Below, in pieces: positions 10,634 to 21,535 of a stretch of DNA of 64,000 nt (position 1 is its first letter; each line of letters opens with the position of its first letter). The DNA comes from Phialocephala subalpina. Its lineage: Eukaryota; Ascomycota; Leotiomycetes; Helotiales; Mollisiaceae. The notes under the pieces were generated by a model, which was not told the origin of the DNA, did no database searches, and saw only the letters and a list, made by a program, of their open reading frames with translations. Made by a program: the position numbers and the translations under genes. The DNA lies in assembly GCA_900073065.1 (NCBI GenBank), contig FJOG01000075.1, positions 10,280-74,279 of the forward strand. The letters run 5' to 3'.

Positions 10634-12400
10634 CAATGACACCCCCAAGCTGCCGCTTCCATCATCCATCTTCCTTCTCAATCGAGACCAGCAATCCTCG
10701 TCTAATTAGGCCAATAGACGCCGTTGATCAAGATGTTGCTTGTGGCGCTAATACCAACAGTTGGGTCTCCAGAAGAACCTAGAGCAGCATATGTATCATC
10801 ATGGCAGTTGATACTGGCAAAAAAAGGGCTTAACCGCACTTGTGACCTCGTTAGCTACATTCGCAGGCGTATAGGAAAGTTTACTCGCCAATCGAGAGTG
10901 TCTGAACAGCCTCTTGGTTCTTAGCAGTAATAGCCGCGATTCGACCTGGGATCAGGTCCAAATTGATCGTTGCAAGGAGGCAAGTCATAATTCAATTATG
11001 AATGACGAACATCCTTTAACCTTAACTTTGGCTTCGGGAGCGAATAGTTTAAATGAACGGAGATATACTAGATCGAAAAGGGGGAGAAATTTCGTGAATG
11101 GCCAATAAGAAGACTCATCGCGAGTGGATTTGGGAACGCTAGAGAAAGTGACTTAGCGAGGTGAGACATCATGGCGATTGGTCCCCCTTTTCCACCTCGG
11201 CTAAGTCGACAGTGCTGGAGATGAAAGTTCAACGTTATCCTTACCACGCTTATCTTCTGTTCCCCTGCAGGCTGCATGAAGATCTCTGTTCAATGTTGTA
11301 TATATGTTCGAGTATCTCCGTTCTTCAAGCAGTTCCGAGAAGATACCTGCGGTTGACACGAACTCTTTACGCTGTTACAGTCGCCGTGCACTGTATCAAA
11401 ATTTGATGATGTCAACACGAAACATTCATGATTCAGAGGATATAGGAAACGCAAAGCTCGAATTGCTGGAATGTTTAGTGGGATGTTCACAGCAATTTGT
11501 GTATTGTAGACGTGTGTAAATTGGTGTTGCTCAACATTGCGGGGTCTGTCGGGTGAGCAGTGTCTTTCTTGTTCTCTCGATTTACTGGAATGTCTAGCAG
11601 AATAGCATACCCACCCCAAAGATGTTCCTCACATGCAGTCACATGCAGTCCGATGATCATCAATTACCTCCTTCCCAATTCATGATCAAGTGAAGACTCA
11701 GCAGGCTTCTTCGATTGTATCAGCTGACTGTCAGCGGCATTCTCAAAGCCAAGAAACCACTGTTGGGAGCACAGAATGCATTGTAGGGGGGCGCGGCGCT
11801 ACTCCTAGCCCGAAACTCAAAGGGCTATCTTCGCTCAAATGACACGCTTTAATATATTAAAGCAGACAGCTAATAATGTTCAGAGAGCTTCATCGTTCGG
11901 CTATGCCCGTCGAATACCCCGCTTTTGCTTTAACTAACCACCCAATCCTTTCCATTAGCCGTATAAAGCATAGCGCCCTCGCTAAAACAAATCATGCGAT
12001 ATTAGAACATATAAGTTCAAAATCTTCTTTGTAGGTTTCGTCGTGACCCCTTCACAAGGTTTCGGGCACAAGATCTCAAGCAGAGTGACCCATAACCTGG
12101 CGGTTTCCTGCAAGAGAATGTGTCAAACCATGCTCGCGATCATAGCCACTCGCGCGCATCTGTTCGTAAGCTTACCCCTAAAAAGCTTGGTGCAGCCACA
12201 GCCGTACGGAGGTAATCCACCAGTTCCGATGCATCCAGGGGCCAGGAACTCAGAAGGCTGACTCTGGATGCCGAGATTGACTCCGAAAGGCGCAGCAGGT
12301 ACGAACGCGAAGTATCGGGCGATGTCGTGCGCAGTGCTGCAGGCGCCTCTTCTGGCCCGCTTTCGGCTCACTCACTCCCCTTTTACGAGATGTCAAAATA
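10634..12400. other. Intergenic or decayed sequence
   Basis: I see no gene in this stretch. Short frames on both strands (for example minus 11619-11290 and minus 12371-12123) overlap each other and lack domains. ACATGCAGTC is repeated directly at about 11631-11650. GC content falls toward the AT-rich block that begins near 12400. Confidence 0.4.
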
Positions 12401-14130
12401 CGATGATCATTCACATTATAGCTAATATTAGAGTTTTGGGTAATTTCAAATTAGTTAAACCTAGATAAAAGACCAAAGTTCCCAAACGAATATAAAAGTA
12501 ACTTTAATCCGCCTTCGGAAAAATACACCCAGTAAAGAAGTAAAAGTAAGAGTTACGGCGGTAGCTCGCGGCACACTTAAGCAAGAATATCAAAATAACC
12601 CTTTATTTTTCAAAAGTTATAATATCTTTAACTTCTTATAGTTTCCTTTAAAATTAAAACCATATATTAACGAATAGTAGTTAGTCTTTTTACTTCAATT
12701 AAATCTTCAAATTTACAAGTTAATCTTTCAATATAATGCTTAAAATTACCTGGGTCTATTTAATCCCAAAGTATTTAAATCTCCTTATATAATGCCTCCT
12801 TAGAAGTTAATACAAATAGAAGCTTCTTTGATTCCTTTTTAATTCACCTTTAAACCTTCTTAATAACGTTCAAATCAAGTGAAAGAAAAGGTTAATTAAA
12901 GCCTCGAATATTATATTTAAATTTAATAAATTTCGTATATTTTTTATAAATTTTTATTTTATTTTCTATAAAAATATACTCCAATCGAAGCTCGATAAAT
13001 AAAGGGAAGATAATAAATTAAAGTATTTAATCACGATATACTCGTAAATTAACTTTTTTAACTTTTTCTTCTTTTTTTAAGAAAATTAATAAAAATTTAC
13101 AATTTTAATTAATTATTCCCCAAATTATAATCGATATTCTTTTTAATTTCTAAGTTAATCGAATATAATTTAAATATTTCTTTTTATTTACTTTTCGAGT
13201 TATTTAAACTTTTTTATTTTTCTTTAGCTTAAAAATATACTCATTAAATTATATAACTTTTTCTAATTTCTTTCTTTTTCTTTCGAAGCTATTTAATCGA
13301 ATGTCTTTTATTATTAATATTTATAAATAAAAGCTAGCTTTTTCTTAGTTTATACCTTTAAAATAAAGGGCTAAGAATATATAATATACGATTAGTAATT
13401 TATTTTACGTAATTCTCGACGAATAATATATACCGAAATTTAAATATTAAATAACTTTCGGACTTACTCAAAAGTTATACGCCAAGAGTTAAAATTACAG
13501 AATATCATTCTAATAATTTGGCGAATATCTTTAATAAAAAGAAACTTCTTTTAATAAGCTTTCCTTTTTCGAGTTCTTCTATTAAATTAATCTTTGCAAA
13601 TTCTTTTGGCGCTATTATAGCAAGGTTATATGAGTTTCTCCAAAATCCTTGTTCGTATTAGGTAGTTTCGGGGGTTTATACTAGCCACGTGCTCCCCAGT
13701 ATATAAAGAGCTCTTTGCTCTCTGGAAACAATTAAGCATCTTTGCCCACTTCATTTATAGGCTTATTCTACGTATGGCTGATTACTTTGGGCGACGATTA
13801 TCGAATTAGTCCAACTCACTGGCTGAGACGAAGTGATCTACAGTTGGGCGCTCATTTATTGCCCTTCTACACTACTCTTAAGAACCTTTAACTCCTTGAA
13901 AATTTAACTCTAAGATTTTCTATCGCTTTGCGCTTATCGAACTTTAACTCGTTTTAAGGTTTTCTAATTTTGGCCCGGTTTATATAGAGAAGAGGATAAT
14001 AGAATAAGAGTCTTTATTTCAAATTTAAAGAAGTCTAAATTAATAGTTGTATTGCAATTAGAGTTTAAAAAGAGAGAGTTATAAATTATAGTGGGGGTGC
14101 AATCTCGCTTAAGTGTGCCACGAGCTGTGG
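12400..14130. repeat. Second AT-rich RIP-degraded block
   Basis: This is AT-rich, stop-rich sequence with the same character as 1-3650. Most of it (12660-13645) is a dead transposase read on the minus strand. At 13640-13960 the sequence is less AT-rich and holds TATATAAAGAGCTC at about 13699 and a CAACTCACTGG...GTTGGGCGCTC stretch. That part looks like the promoter portion of an old retroelement LTR, but I cannot delimit terminal repeats. The block ends sharply about 50 bp before the laccase stop codon. Confidence 0.75.
12660..13645 (-). pseudogene. RIP-degraded Tc1/mariner-type transposase
   Basis: Reading the minus strand and ignoring stops gives, in order, an N-terminal helix-turn-helix-like part (IRQIIRMI...SWRITFEQVRKLFNIQ with a stop where the last Gln would be), then YIIYSQPFILKVQTKKKLAFIYKY. 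After a long AT-rich middle, the C-terminal box LSLDLNVIKKV appears, then IKKESKKLLFVLTSKEALYKEI, LWD*IDPGNFKHYIE. The DLNVIKKV part corresponds to the SPDLNPIE / SPDLNVIE motif that precedes the last catalytic residue of Tc1/mariner DDE transposases, and LWD.IDP..FK.YIE is a usual tail in fungal members. Several frameshifts and more than 20 stops make it dead. The family call rests on the C-terminal box and the HTH; the catalytic Asp residues cannot be placed. Confidence 0.65.
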
Positions 14131-14187
14131 CCCTAACTCTTACAATTTTGTCATAAAGAAATTCCAGATGGCCAAAGAAAACTTCCC

Positions 14188-16170
14188 TCAGATACCAGAA
14201 CCATACGGCAAAAATGGATCATTAGCGGGATAGTAGTTGTTCCAGTTCTTGCAGTTGGGTGTGATGGCGTTCAAGTTCATCGCTCCTGGTATATCCTGAA
14301 CTCTCTCCAGATATTGAACGCTGAGTCCGGAAGACACGTGCCAGGCGATATGGCAATGGAACAGCCATGCTCCGGGATTGTCAGTCAGGAAAGCCAGAGC
14401 GAGCCATCCTTGGGATGGAAGCATGGTAACATCTCTTCTTCGGGGATTGCTGAGACTGAGGGCAGCAGTGTCTACATTCGGGTCGAAGAGTCTTTGCTGG
14501 TTTGGGGCGAAAGGTGATGCCAATGCAGGCGATGCTCCGAGAATCAAGAAATCGTGGCCATGCAAATGCATAGGATGAGGAACCGGAGTGAGGTTTGTGA
14601 TCAACCAAACGCTCCAGACATTGGCGCTGGTAACCGAAACAACATTCTCTCTGACTGGATAATTAGTACTGCCATTCAGAACGTACTGAAGCGTTGGTTG
14701 ACCCCAGGTAATCTTCATCGAGTTGCCATTAACGTTCCAGAAAATCGTAGGGTTGGGAGTGTCATCAAATGTGACGTTCAGATTATCAGGAATTGGCGTG
14801 AACTGTGCGAGAGAAGCTGTGCGAGTAACAACTGGAACGAATCCGGTAGGATCAGCGCACAGGGAATCTGGCGGGGCGGTGCCAGTATTGTTGGGAAGAA
14901 CCGCTGGAGCTCCGGAGTATCTGAAGATGGAAGCCGGATAGGGGTTGCTAGAAGCACCGCAAGCTCCCGTACCAGAATAAGTAACATTGAACCAGTAGCT
15001 GCCTGATGCCTGACTGGCATCAATGGTGACATCGTATCTCTGGCCAATGCCCATGAAAATGGAACTCGTTGTGAAGGCGTTGACTGGAACAAAATCGGTC
15101 TCGATGACAGTCATTGAATGGCCAACAAGGGAGACTGTGAAAGAAGAGTCGGTTGAAGGGTTGATTAATCGAAGACGATGACGCTTCCCCGGAGTCAAGG
15201 TAACCACGTTGTATTTGCCAGAAGTGCCAGCCGCATTGACATTTGAGCCATTGAACAATACGTTGCTGCTTGGAGGCGGAACTCCTCCAGGTGTTGTCGC
15301 TATATTTTCAACGATTGTGTCGGCAGCACCATAGTACCAGTCCGAGATGGGGTAGGCACCGAGATCAATGTCGTATGGCAAAGATGCAGGACCATTGATC
15401 ACAATAGATCCGGTGACTCCATTGGTATACTGGACTCCGGTGTGGGAGTGGTACCTTGGCACGGTCAGAATTAGGCATGAAATGAGTCAGGTGAGTGATG
15501 ATACCATGAAGTACCATACTGCTCGGCCTTGAAGGCATAAACCTTAGAGGACTGTGGAGGAATGGGACATTCAGTGATACCACTGGCGCCATCGTTGATG
15601 TTGTTGTTCAATTGGCGGATGCCGTGCCAATGAAAAGATGTTCTATGCTCGTTAGAAATGTACATTTCAAAAAGTGTCTGGAGGAAATTTACCCGTTGTA
15701 AGTGAGTCTGTTGACAACGGTGATTTGAATGATGTCTCCCCAATCTATGGTTTTGTGAGCATTTGGCGAGGCAAATTGTCCCTAAACTTACCAGCAGTGA
15801 TCACTGGCCCTGGAAATTGATCTTGAGGGAGTCAGCTTGGTTCACGTCTGATTTCAAAGAGATCATACTGTTGATCAACATTGCATTAGATTTGGCAACA
15901 CCATCACCTCCAACCCAACTATCCTGCTCGGTTACAGTCAAGGTATACTGCTTCCGTTAGGCCAGGTATGAAAGACTTCTCAAGATGGCTTACGCTTCTG
16001 GTAACACCTGTAGTAGGAGTCTTTGTCTCATAGTCGGTGTTGATATCGTAACCAGTAACCCAACAGGCACGATTTGACGGAGTGTTGCAACTCGGAAGAG
16101 CAGCAGTAGCGGCAAGCTGACTGAAGAGCAAGCTCGAAGTCACGCCCTGTAGAAGTGAAGTCCAAATCAT
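14188..16170 (-). CDS. Laccase (secreted multicopper oxidase), six exons
   Basis: The enzyme oxidises phenols and reduces O2 to water. Exons on the minus strand: 16170-15994, 15950-15869, 15821-15792, 15744-15693, 15642-15505 and 15454-14188. They are joined by introns of 43-50 bp and give 581 residues without a stop. Residues 1-24 are a signal peptide (MIWTSLLQGV...ATAA). All four copper boxes are present: HWHG (118-121), HSH (162-164), HPMHLHGH (about 453-460) and HCHIAWHVSSGL (about 526-537). The axial position after the T1 copper Cys is Leu, as in many ascomycete laccases. The chain ends DPFLPYGSGI, resembling the C-terminal plug (often DSG[LIV]) of ascomycete laccases. It lies about 50 bp from an AT-rich RIP block yet shows no RIP-type stop, so it is probably functional and single-copy. 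Roles in melanin or lignin-related phenol oxidation are possible but not decidable here. Confidence 0.95.
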
Positions 16171-18261
16171 TGTGGAGAAAGAATTCTAGCTGTATGAAAA
16201 GGTTGAGAAGAAGCTGCTTGATGCCGAGATTAATGGGTATTTCTCTCTCTTATGTAGTGATGGCGAAATGACTCTGAACCCTTCAAATTGCTTTCTCCCC
16301 CCTTTCCAGACAGAAACCCTCCCCCTTTTTCTAGTGGAATCGTCTCCTCCGTTGACGTCTGATCGTGCTACAACCTCAAAGTTTAATGAGGCGTAAGCCA
16401 CAGCCTAGTATAGCTCGTAAGATGAGTCTTGGTTTCGATAGTTCACAGGTTCTGCAGGCCATGAACATGTTTGAAGGGCGGGACAGCCCGAACGTAACTC
16501 TACCACGAAGTGTGGGATCAAGACAGAGAGTAAGCTGATAGGCTCCCTCGCAGCCACCGCCCTGACATCTCCGATCATGTCTAGGTCGATTTTCGATAAT
16601 CTGCACGCGCTGCAAGAGGCATTTGTGCAAAGAGCCAGAACAAGAAGGTCACCCAAAAATAAACTGATAAGGTACTGGGCTGAGAGTTCGTCTGAATGCG
16701 AGATAAAAGGACCGAGGTAGTCGTGACTGGGTACGGCCCGTGCTAGCTGCATAACAGTCTTACTGTGCGCCACTAGGCGGTGAGAAGTTCTCGAAGAGTT
16801 GACAACACATCTGAAGGACATGGACAACAGACAGCTATATGCTTTAAGCTCGAACCGACACACCGGTGCTGGAAACAACAGTTCAAATAGCCAAATACTA
16901 GGAATCTATCTTCAGATTAATTAGATCAAAGATACTCAAAGTGCCTCTATTTCCTCGAGTGTCATTCGCGATCCTGAACAATCTCCATGTGGCTTTGCTT
17001 ACTTGCGGTACAGGTCAGATGCAGCTGAATACCAATACGATCTCACTCGAGAATTTGATCCTTAATATTCAAAGTCCGGTAAACAAAGTTCAGATGATGC
17101 GGCTGGTGGTGTCATGTCTCCCTGAGCCTTGCAGGAAGATGACTGGTCGGGGTAAAACCATCCCGTGCCATGATCCGCAGCTAGATTTTAGCCGCGGAGT
17201 CCCTGCTTGGGGAAAGGGACCAAAGCTTGACCAAAGCTTCGATTGATGGCAAGGTTGTCGAACGACCGGACGCAGCTGCGGCCTGATTGATTGTTGACCG
17301 ATTGCAGTTTCGCAAGTGGTAATCGTGGTATGGCATGGGCCGAGCATGCACGGTTGGTGTCCCTTTGGTAAAGCGATGTGATAGGCCAATATATATAGCA
17401 TGCAGTGCGGAATGATGGGCGGTAAGGCATTTATCTGATTTGAAAACAATGATGTAATCAAGGTGTGCCATGCCACTGGCATCTGGAGAAAGCTTTGATG
17501 TGGTGGGGAGCGGCGGAAGGAGCTTTTTTGGAGATCTCGTTCCTGAGCGGCAACGGGTCGGGCTCTAATCCCAGCCACAATGTTGTATTCAGAGGCTAGT
17601 GCTCGTTCTTCTATCGAATCAATTGAAATTTCAAGACGAAGGTGCGGTGCAGGTCCATCTGATACATCGAGAATCGATATCAGATGAACAGTCTAGAGGT
17701 CCAGACTCCAGCAGCAGATACTTCTCCACGTCTTAGCGTTGAGTTGCTCGGAACAAGGAGTAGACGGCTATTCTAACAACGCAGCGACCTGTATGCTGTC
17801 TGAGCACTGGATCTGAAACTCAGATGCTCGAAAATTGCAGATCATGCTCTCGAGCTCTGTATCAGTGATACAGATACAGGCCACACTGCTCCGATTTCGC
17901 ACTCGAACTCGCTTCAATAATATGCCAAGTGTATCCCAGCTCAACGATACGAGTATGACAGACACACAAGATGAGAAACTAGGGAAGGGGGTAATCTACA
18001 CCAGGTGGTCGACATTCCATAGTTTGAACATCAATCAGTTTAGGCCTAGCTTGACTTCGTGCTGTACGACACGAGCAACGAGGGGTATGAAGGATGGCGA
18101 CTGTAGGCAGACGTGCAGGAGGCTTTGCCATTGATCGAACGGCTGATGGACTCTTCCGTGAGAGTTGCTATGCTGAGTTCGGAAGGACGAAGGTTGAGAT
18201 TGCTTCGTCGATGTTCTGGGTTGAAAATTTACTAGCCAGGAGCTAATGTTATTCTAGTCAC
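16171..18261. other. Intergenic; no secure gene
   Basis: The first 250 bp upstream of the laccase ATG is its promoter (CT-rich stretches such as TTTCTCTCTC around 16240). A minus frame at 16878-16405 (157 codons, MFPAPVCRFELK...) is open but has no recognised motif or intron logic. Frames at 17090-17578 minus and 17835-18134 plus overlap other frames and look like chance. A palindromic-looking stretch, CTCTGTATCAGTGATACAGATACAG, at about 17856-17880 is the only local structure I noticed. Confidence 0.35.
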
Positions 18262-18873
18262 ATGACTCTCCTCCCCAGCTATTTGAGAATCTTGTTTCCT
18301 TCATTATTCACTCATACAACTCAATTTGCTTGCTTAACCTTGAGAGTGCAGTCTACAGGAATATATCCTTATTCGACAAAATTCGAACGTGGAGGAGATA
18401 TCGATCACATGATCGACACACCGCCTTTCGCTTTGGGATGGGCAAAAGAAACTTCAAACGTCAACCACTCCCCGATCAACTTATTGCAGCAGTGTTCCAA
18501 TAACCTTGGGGACCTTTCACCTCGCACCGTTGCTTTTCAAGATTACTACAAGTTCTAGTACTCTCTAGTTGGAGTGAGAATGATCCTGGATTCCAGAAAT
18601 ACGAGTACCATGAGAGACGTTTTCTACAACGACCCACTTTACTGGTGTTTGATACAAATGACCGGGGATCCAGAAGATCAAGCGTTGTTCGATAGTCTAG
18701 TTCTCTTTACATTTCTCGACAATTGGCTTTCAAATAAATCTACTACTGCTAAAAACAAATCTCGGCTCCAACAAACATTACTTAGCTACTTGTCCGAGCT
18801 TGCAATATATCATGAGCCGGTAGCTGCAGTCAGACAATATCGGCCGATTTGTATGCCAATCGGTTTCAATTAA
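18262..18873 (+). pseudogene. Unrecognised ORF split by one TAG
   Basis: One frame of 203 codons runs from ATG 18262 to TAA 18871-18873 with a single in-frame TAG at 18556-18558. Upstream it contains the protein-like run CSNNLGDLSPRTVAFQDYY; downstream it contains MILDSRNTSTMRDVFYNDP, MTGDPEDQALFDSLVLFTFL and a helical end with LLSYLSELAIYHE. The same frame being protein-like on both sides of the stop makes it likely that the TAG (KF*YSLVGV) was once CAG. I do not recognise the family; it may be a fragment of a larger fungal hypothetical protein. The single lesion could also be allelic or a sequencing artefact. Confidence 0.45.
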
Positions 18874-18995
18874 GCAAAGGAACAAGGCACTGATCACATA
18901 TCTTGGCGTCGCTTGTAGGATTTTGGCAAAGGTACTAACATACCCAGAAGGATTCCGAAGCACTTGCCACCCTTCTAAAGGAAGTTTAACACCTA

Positions 18996-19211
18996 TCAAT
19001 CACGGAAGTGGTCAGGGCAAAAGGAATGTTATTGATGTCAAATCTGCCCTTCTAATTAAGTGAGAATGTCTCCCTAATAAGGTGCGCTTACTGACTTGCC
19101 CCGATCAGGCAGAGCTGCCTAGTGAACCAATGAGTCACCGATGATATGGCTTCATGCTAACATGTGACGCTTCCTTCCAAGTATCTCCACTGATCATGAC
19201 TCCTCAACTGA
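18996..19211 (+). mobile_element. MITE copy A (216 bp, TCAGTTG-type termini)
   Basis: This 216-bp segment matches copies at 45294-45509 and, inverted, 56221-56369. Shared phrases include CGGAAGTGGTCAGGGCAAAA, TATTGATGTCAAATCTGCCC, GCTGCCTAGTGAA, ATGGCTTCATGC and the end CTCAACTGAC. Its left end (TCAATCACGGA) has diverged from the TCAGTTGCGGA seen in copy B. There is no coding capacity. It lies 166 bp beyond the stop codon of the CVNH gene. Confidence 0.8.
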
Positions 19212-19376
19212 CACTGTTCTCGAGCCACTGATAGCGACCGGCAAAGAGTATATCTTCAGAAAAATATCTTCGGCATCTCGATCCCGGGCTCGGCTCGCAA
19301 TCGGGGAGGCTCGGAATCCGGGAATAGCAACAAGAACGGCCAATCATGGTAGCTAGATCTGACATTACTCAGCTAG

Positions 19377-21190
19377 TCAACCAGACAGGTCCTTGGCTAC
19401 ACCCACAGGCCTGTGGTTGTAGCCAGAAGCACCTGTAGCTGTAACCGCTACCCGTTCCACGTCCGTGACAGACCCCAATAAAATACACTTCTCCCTAAGA
19501 GTGATCATCTCAGATCTCAACCCCAATGCTTGCTCAAGAAGACCCTGTGCCTCTTCAAGATTTTTACTCCACTGGAGTGCTCCTACCGCAGTTAATTCGA
19601 CGCACGCAAGGTGTTGTTGGTATGTGGTAATATGGTCCTTGTATGCGTGAATTCGAATCTCAAGATCGCAACAGCCCTCCTTGAATAATCCGGTTGTATC
19701 GCGCAGCTCGCTGCACTTCTTCTTGTTCTTCTTGGCTGTCTCTAGTGATAGTTTGAGAGTGTTGAGTGAGCTTTCGTGAAGTTCTTGTTCTTGGTTCGCA
19801 TTCTTGATCTTCTCGTCGAGTTTGACTCGCTCGTCATTCCAATGCTCCCTCTCTTGCGAAGCTATGCTATTATCGATCAGATTGATGATTATGGTGTAAA
19901 GAACTATAATTTACATTGCAAGCGGTATGAAAACGAACGGGAGGAAGACAGATGCCTGCAAGGTTTTAAATGGTATGTCAGCTAATTACTCTCGGAATTT
20001 CTCAGTTGGGTTTGGGTGGGTCGGTGAGCTAGAAAAAGAGTAACTATCTTATTGAAAAATCTCCGGGTAGAAGAATCAAGGGCTATGATCCAAGCTTTGA
20101 TGACTAGAAGAACCTTCTTAGCCCAATGATATATATAGGAGATAAGTACTGCAAAAGATGATGACGTAGGAGAAAATTAGTAGGCGTCGATCCAACAAAA
20201 TACTAAAAATGCATACCACAGAGAAGCCTATTGTTCTATCACTAGCAGAGCTCTGTTGCTCTTGAGCTGTTTGCCTAGCACCCTCGTTGAGCTCAATTTG
20301 CCGCTCTAAGGACTTGATTGCAACTGCAATACTCTTTGACCTCGCGTCATTGCGTCTTATATCAAAGTGAATTCGCTGCTCGGCCCATTCGATTTCCAAA
20401 AATGTATCGTGAAGAGTTGTGTGCTGAAACTCTTTGAGCTCTTGGCTTGATCTTCCTACTAGGTCCGCGAGATTCATCCAATCTCGAATAGCATCGTCAA
20501 AGATAGCGCTTAGCTGAAGTGCCTGAGACTCGATCACTTCGGTTGTATCTCCTACACAACCATACATCGTTTTCTGAGCCTGCTCAATAGCTTCGAATGC
20601 AGCATTAACGGAGACACTCGCTATGTGTATTCCTGATGCTATGCATGAATTGATGTCTTCCCGAAGATTATTTCGCGTCGTTCCGCATCGTGAGACCGAA
20701 GCTTCCACAGCTTCACAGTGGCTTTGATTTGATAATGGCCAAAACATTGCGGAGTCATCTGCCAATTCTTCGAGACTCTGGTCAAAGGGATCCAATGTGC
20801 TTTCAAGTTAGCGAACATGTACTTGGCCAAATATTCATTTAAAATATTCATGCTAACTACGAGCTTGTGACGTTAAACTTACAAGCATAATTCGCCATCC
20901 TGATTAGCTATAAAACTGTCAAGATTTATAGAAGCCGCTTGCCAGCTTTGGTCTCGTTTCTGTAACATCGCATGAAGAATTGTCGAACAGTCGGAATATT
21001 TAATGACAATGCTTCTTGCAGTTCGGGAGTAATGAGACCCCCCAATGTTGAAAACCCCATCGGCATTTCCAATGAAATAATCAAGGTTTATCGAAGATGT
21101 ATTCCTGTCGCCGTTGCATCGTTTGCATTGAGCAGTCAGTGTTGAATCAGGTAAGATGATTATACTGGAAGATGAGGCTGAGAACGACAT
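19377..21190 (-). CDS. CVNH-domain coiled-coil protein with a membrane segment
   Basis: Modelled exons on the minus strand are 21190-20883, 20799-20217, 19955-19915 and 19866-19377, giving 473 residues. Residues 1-103 form a cyanovirin-N homology (CVNH) domain, a sugar-binding fold: it has the two internal halves, each with SSINLDYFIGN / ASINLDSFIAN and ending in DG.F / DGEL, and it starts MSFSAS. Residues 104-297 are helical, with an EWAEQRIHFD...KSLERQIELNEGARQ coiled coil. Residues 298-312 (SVFLPFVFIPLAIIA) are a short hydrophobic segment, and the rest is a second coiled coil (ERVKLDEKIKNANQEQELHESSL). The 261-bp third intron is long for this window and could hide another small exon, so the middle is less certain. 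It is transcribed away from the 779-residue gene at 21536 from a shared 345-bp promoter. CVNH is certain by pattern; the function of the fusion (glycan recognition coupled to membrane action) is inference. Confidence 0.8.
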
Positions 21191-21535
21191 AATCTTTTAT
21201 CTCGATCTCGCACGAGTGTGTGTTCAACTTCAAGTTAAGGTTCGTATTCTTATGATTCGTGTCTGACAGAGTATCACTCAGCCACATTGAAACGAATACT
21301 CCTGGAGACTCGATTCTGCTAGACATGCATGCAGGCTAGATTTCTGCCTTCAATGACTCGTCGAAAATTGGCCCTAGAGCAAGCTAATGAGGTCCCTGGC
21401 CCGATTTGGTGACCTCGGTGTTTGGTGCGGGGTTGAGGGTTGCGTGGTTTATTTTGATTCGCCTGTGGCATACAGTACGTTGCCCGAGGATTTCAATGGT
21501 AGGAAATCGTTAAAGATACACACAAAGAGCAGAGA
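21191..21535. promoter_or_regulatory. Shared bidirectional promoter of the CVNH / helical-protein pair
   Basis: The two ATGs (21190 minus and 21536 plus) are separated by 345 bp with no other gene, so both genes are likely driven from here. I see no clear TATA box for either; TTTTGATTCGCC and CTTTTATCTCG are ordinary. Co-expression is an inference from geometry. Confidence 0.55.

Noticed and set aside
16405..16878. 157-codon minus frame upstream of the laccase
   Set aside because: No recognisable motif or splice logic, and it lies in what should be the laccase promoter side; not enough to call a gene.
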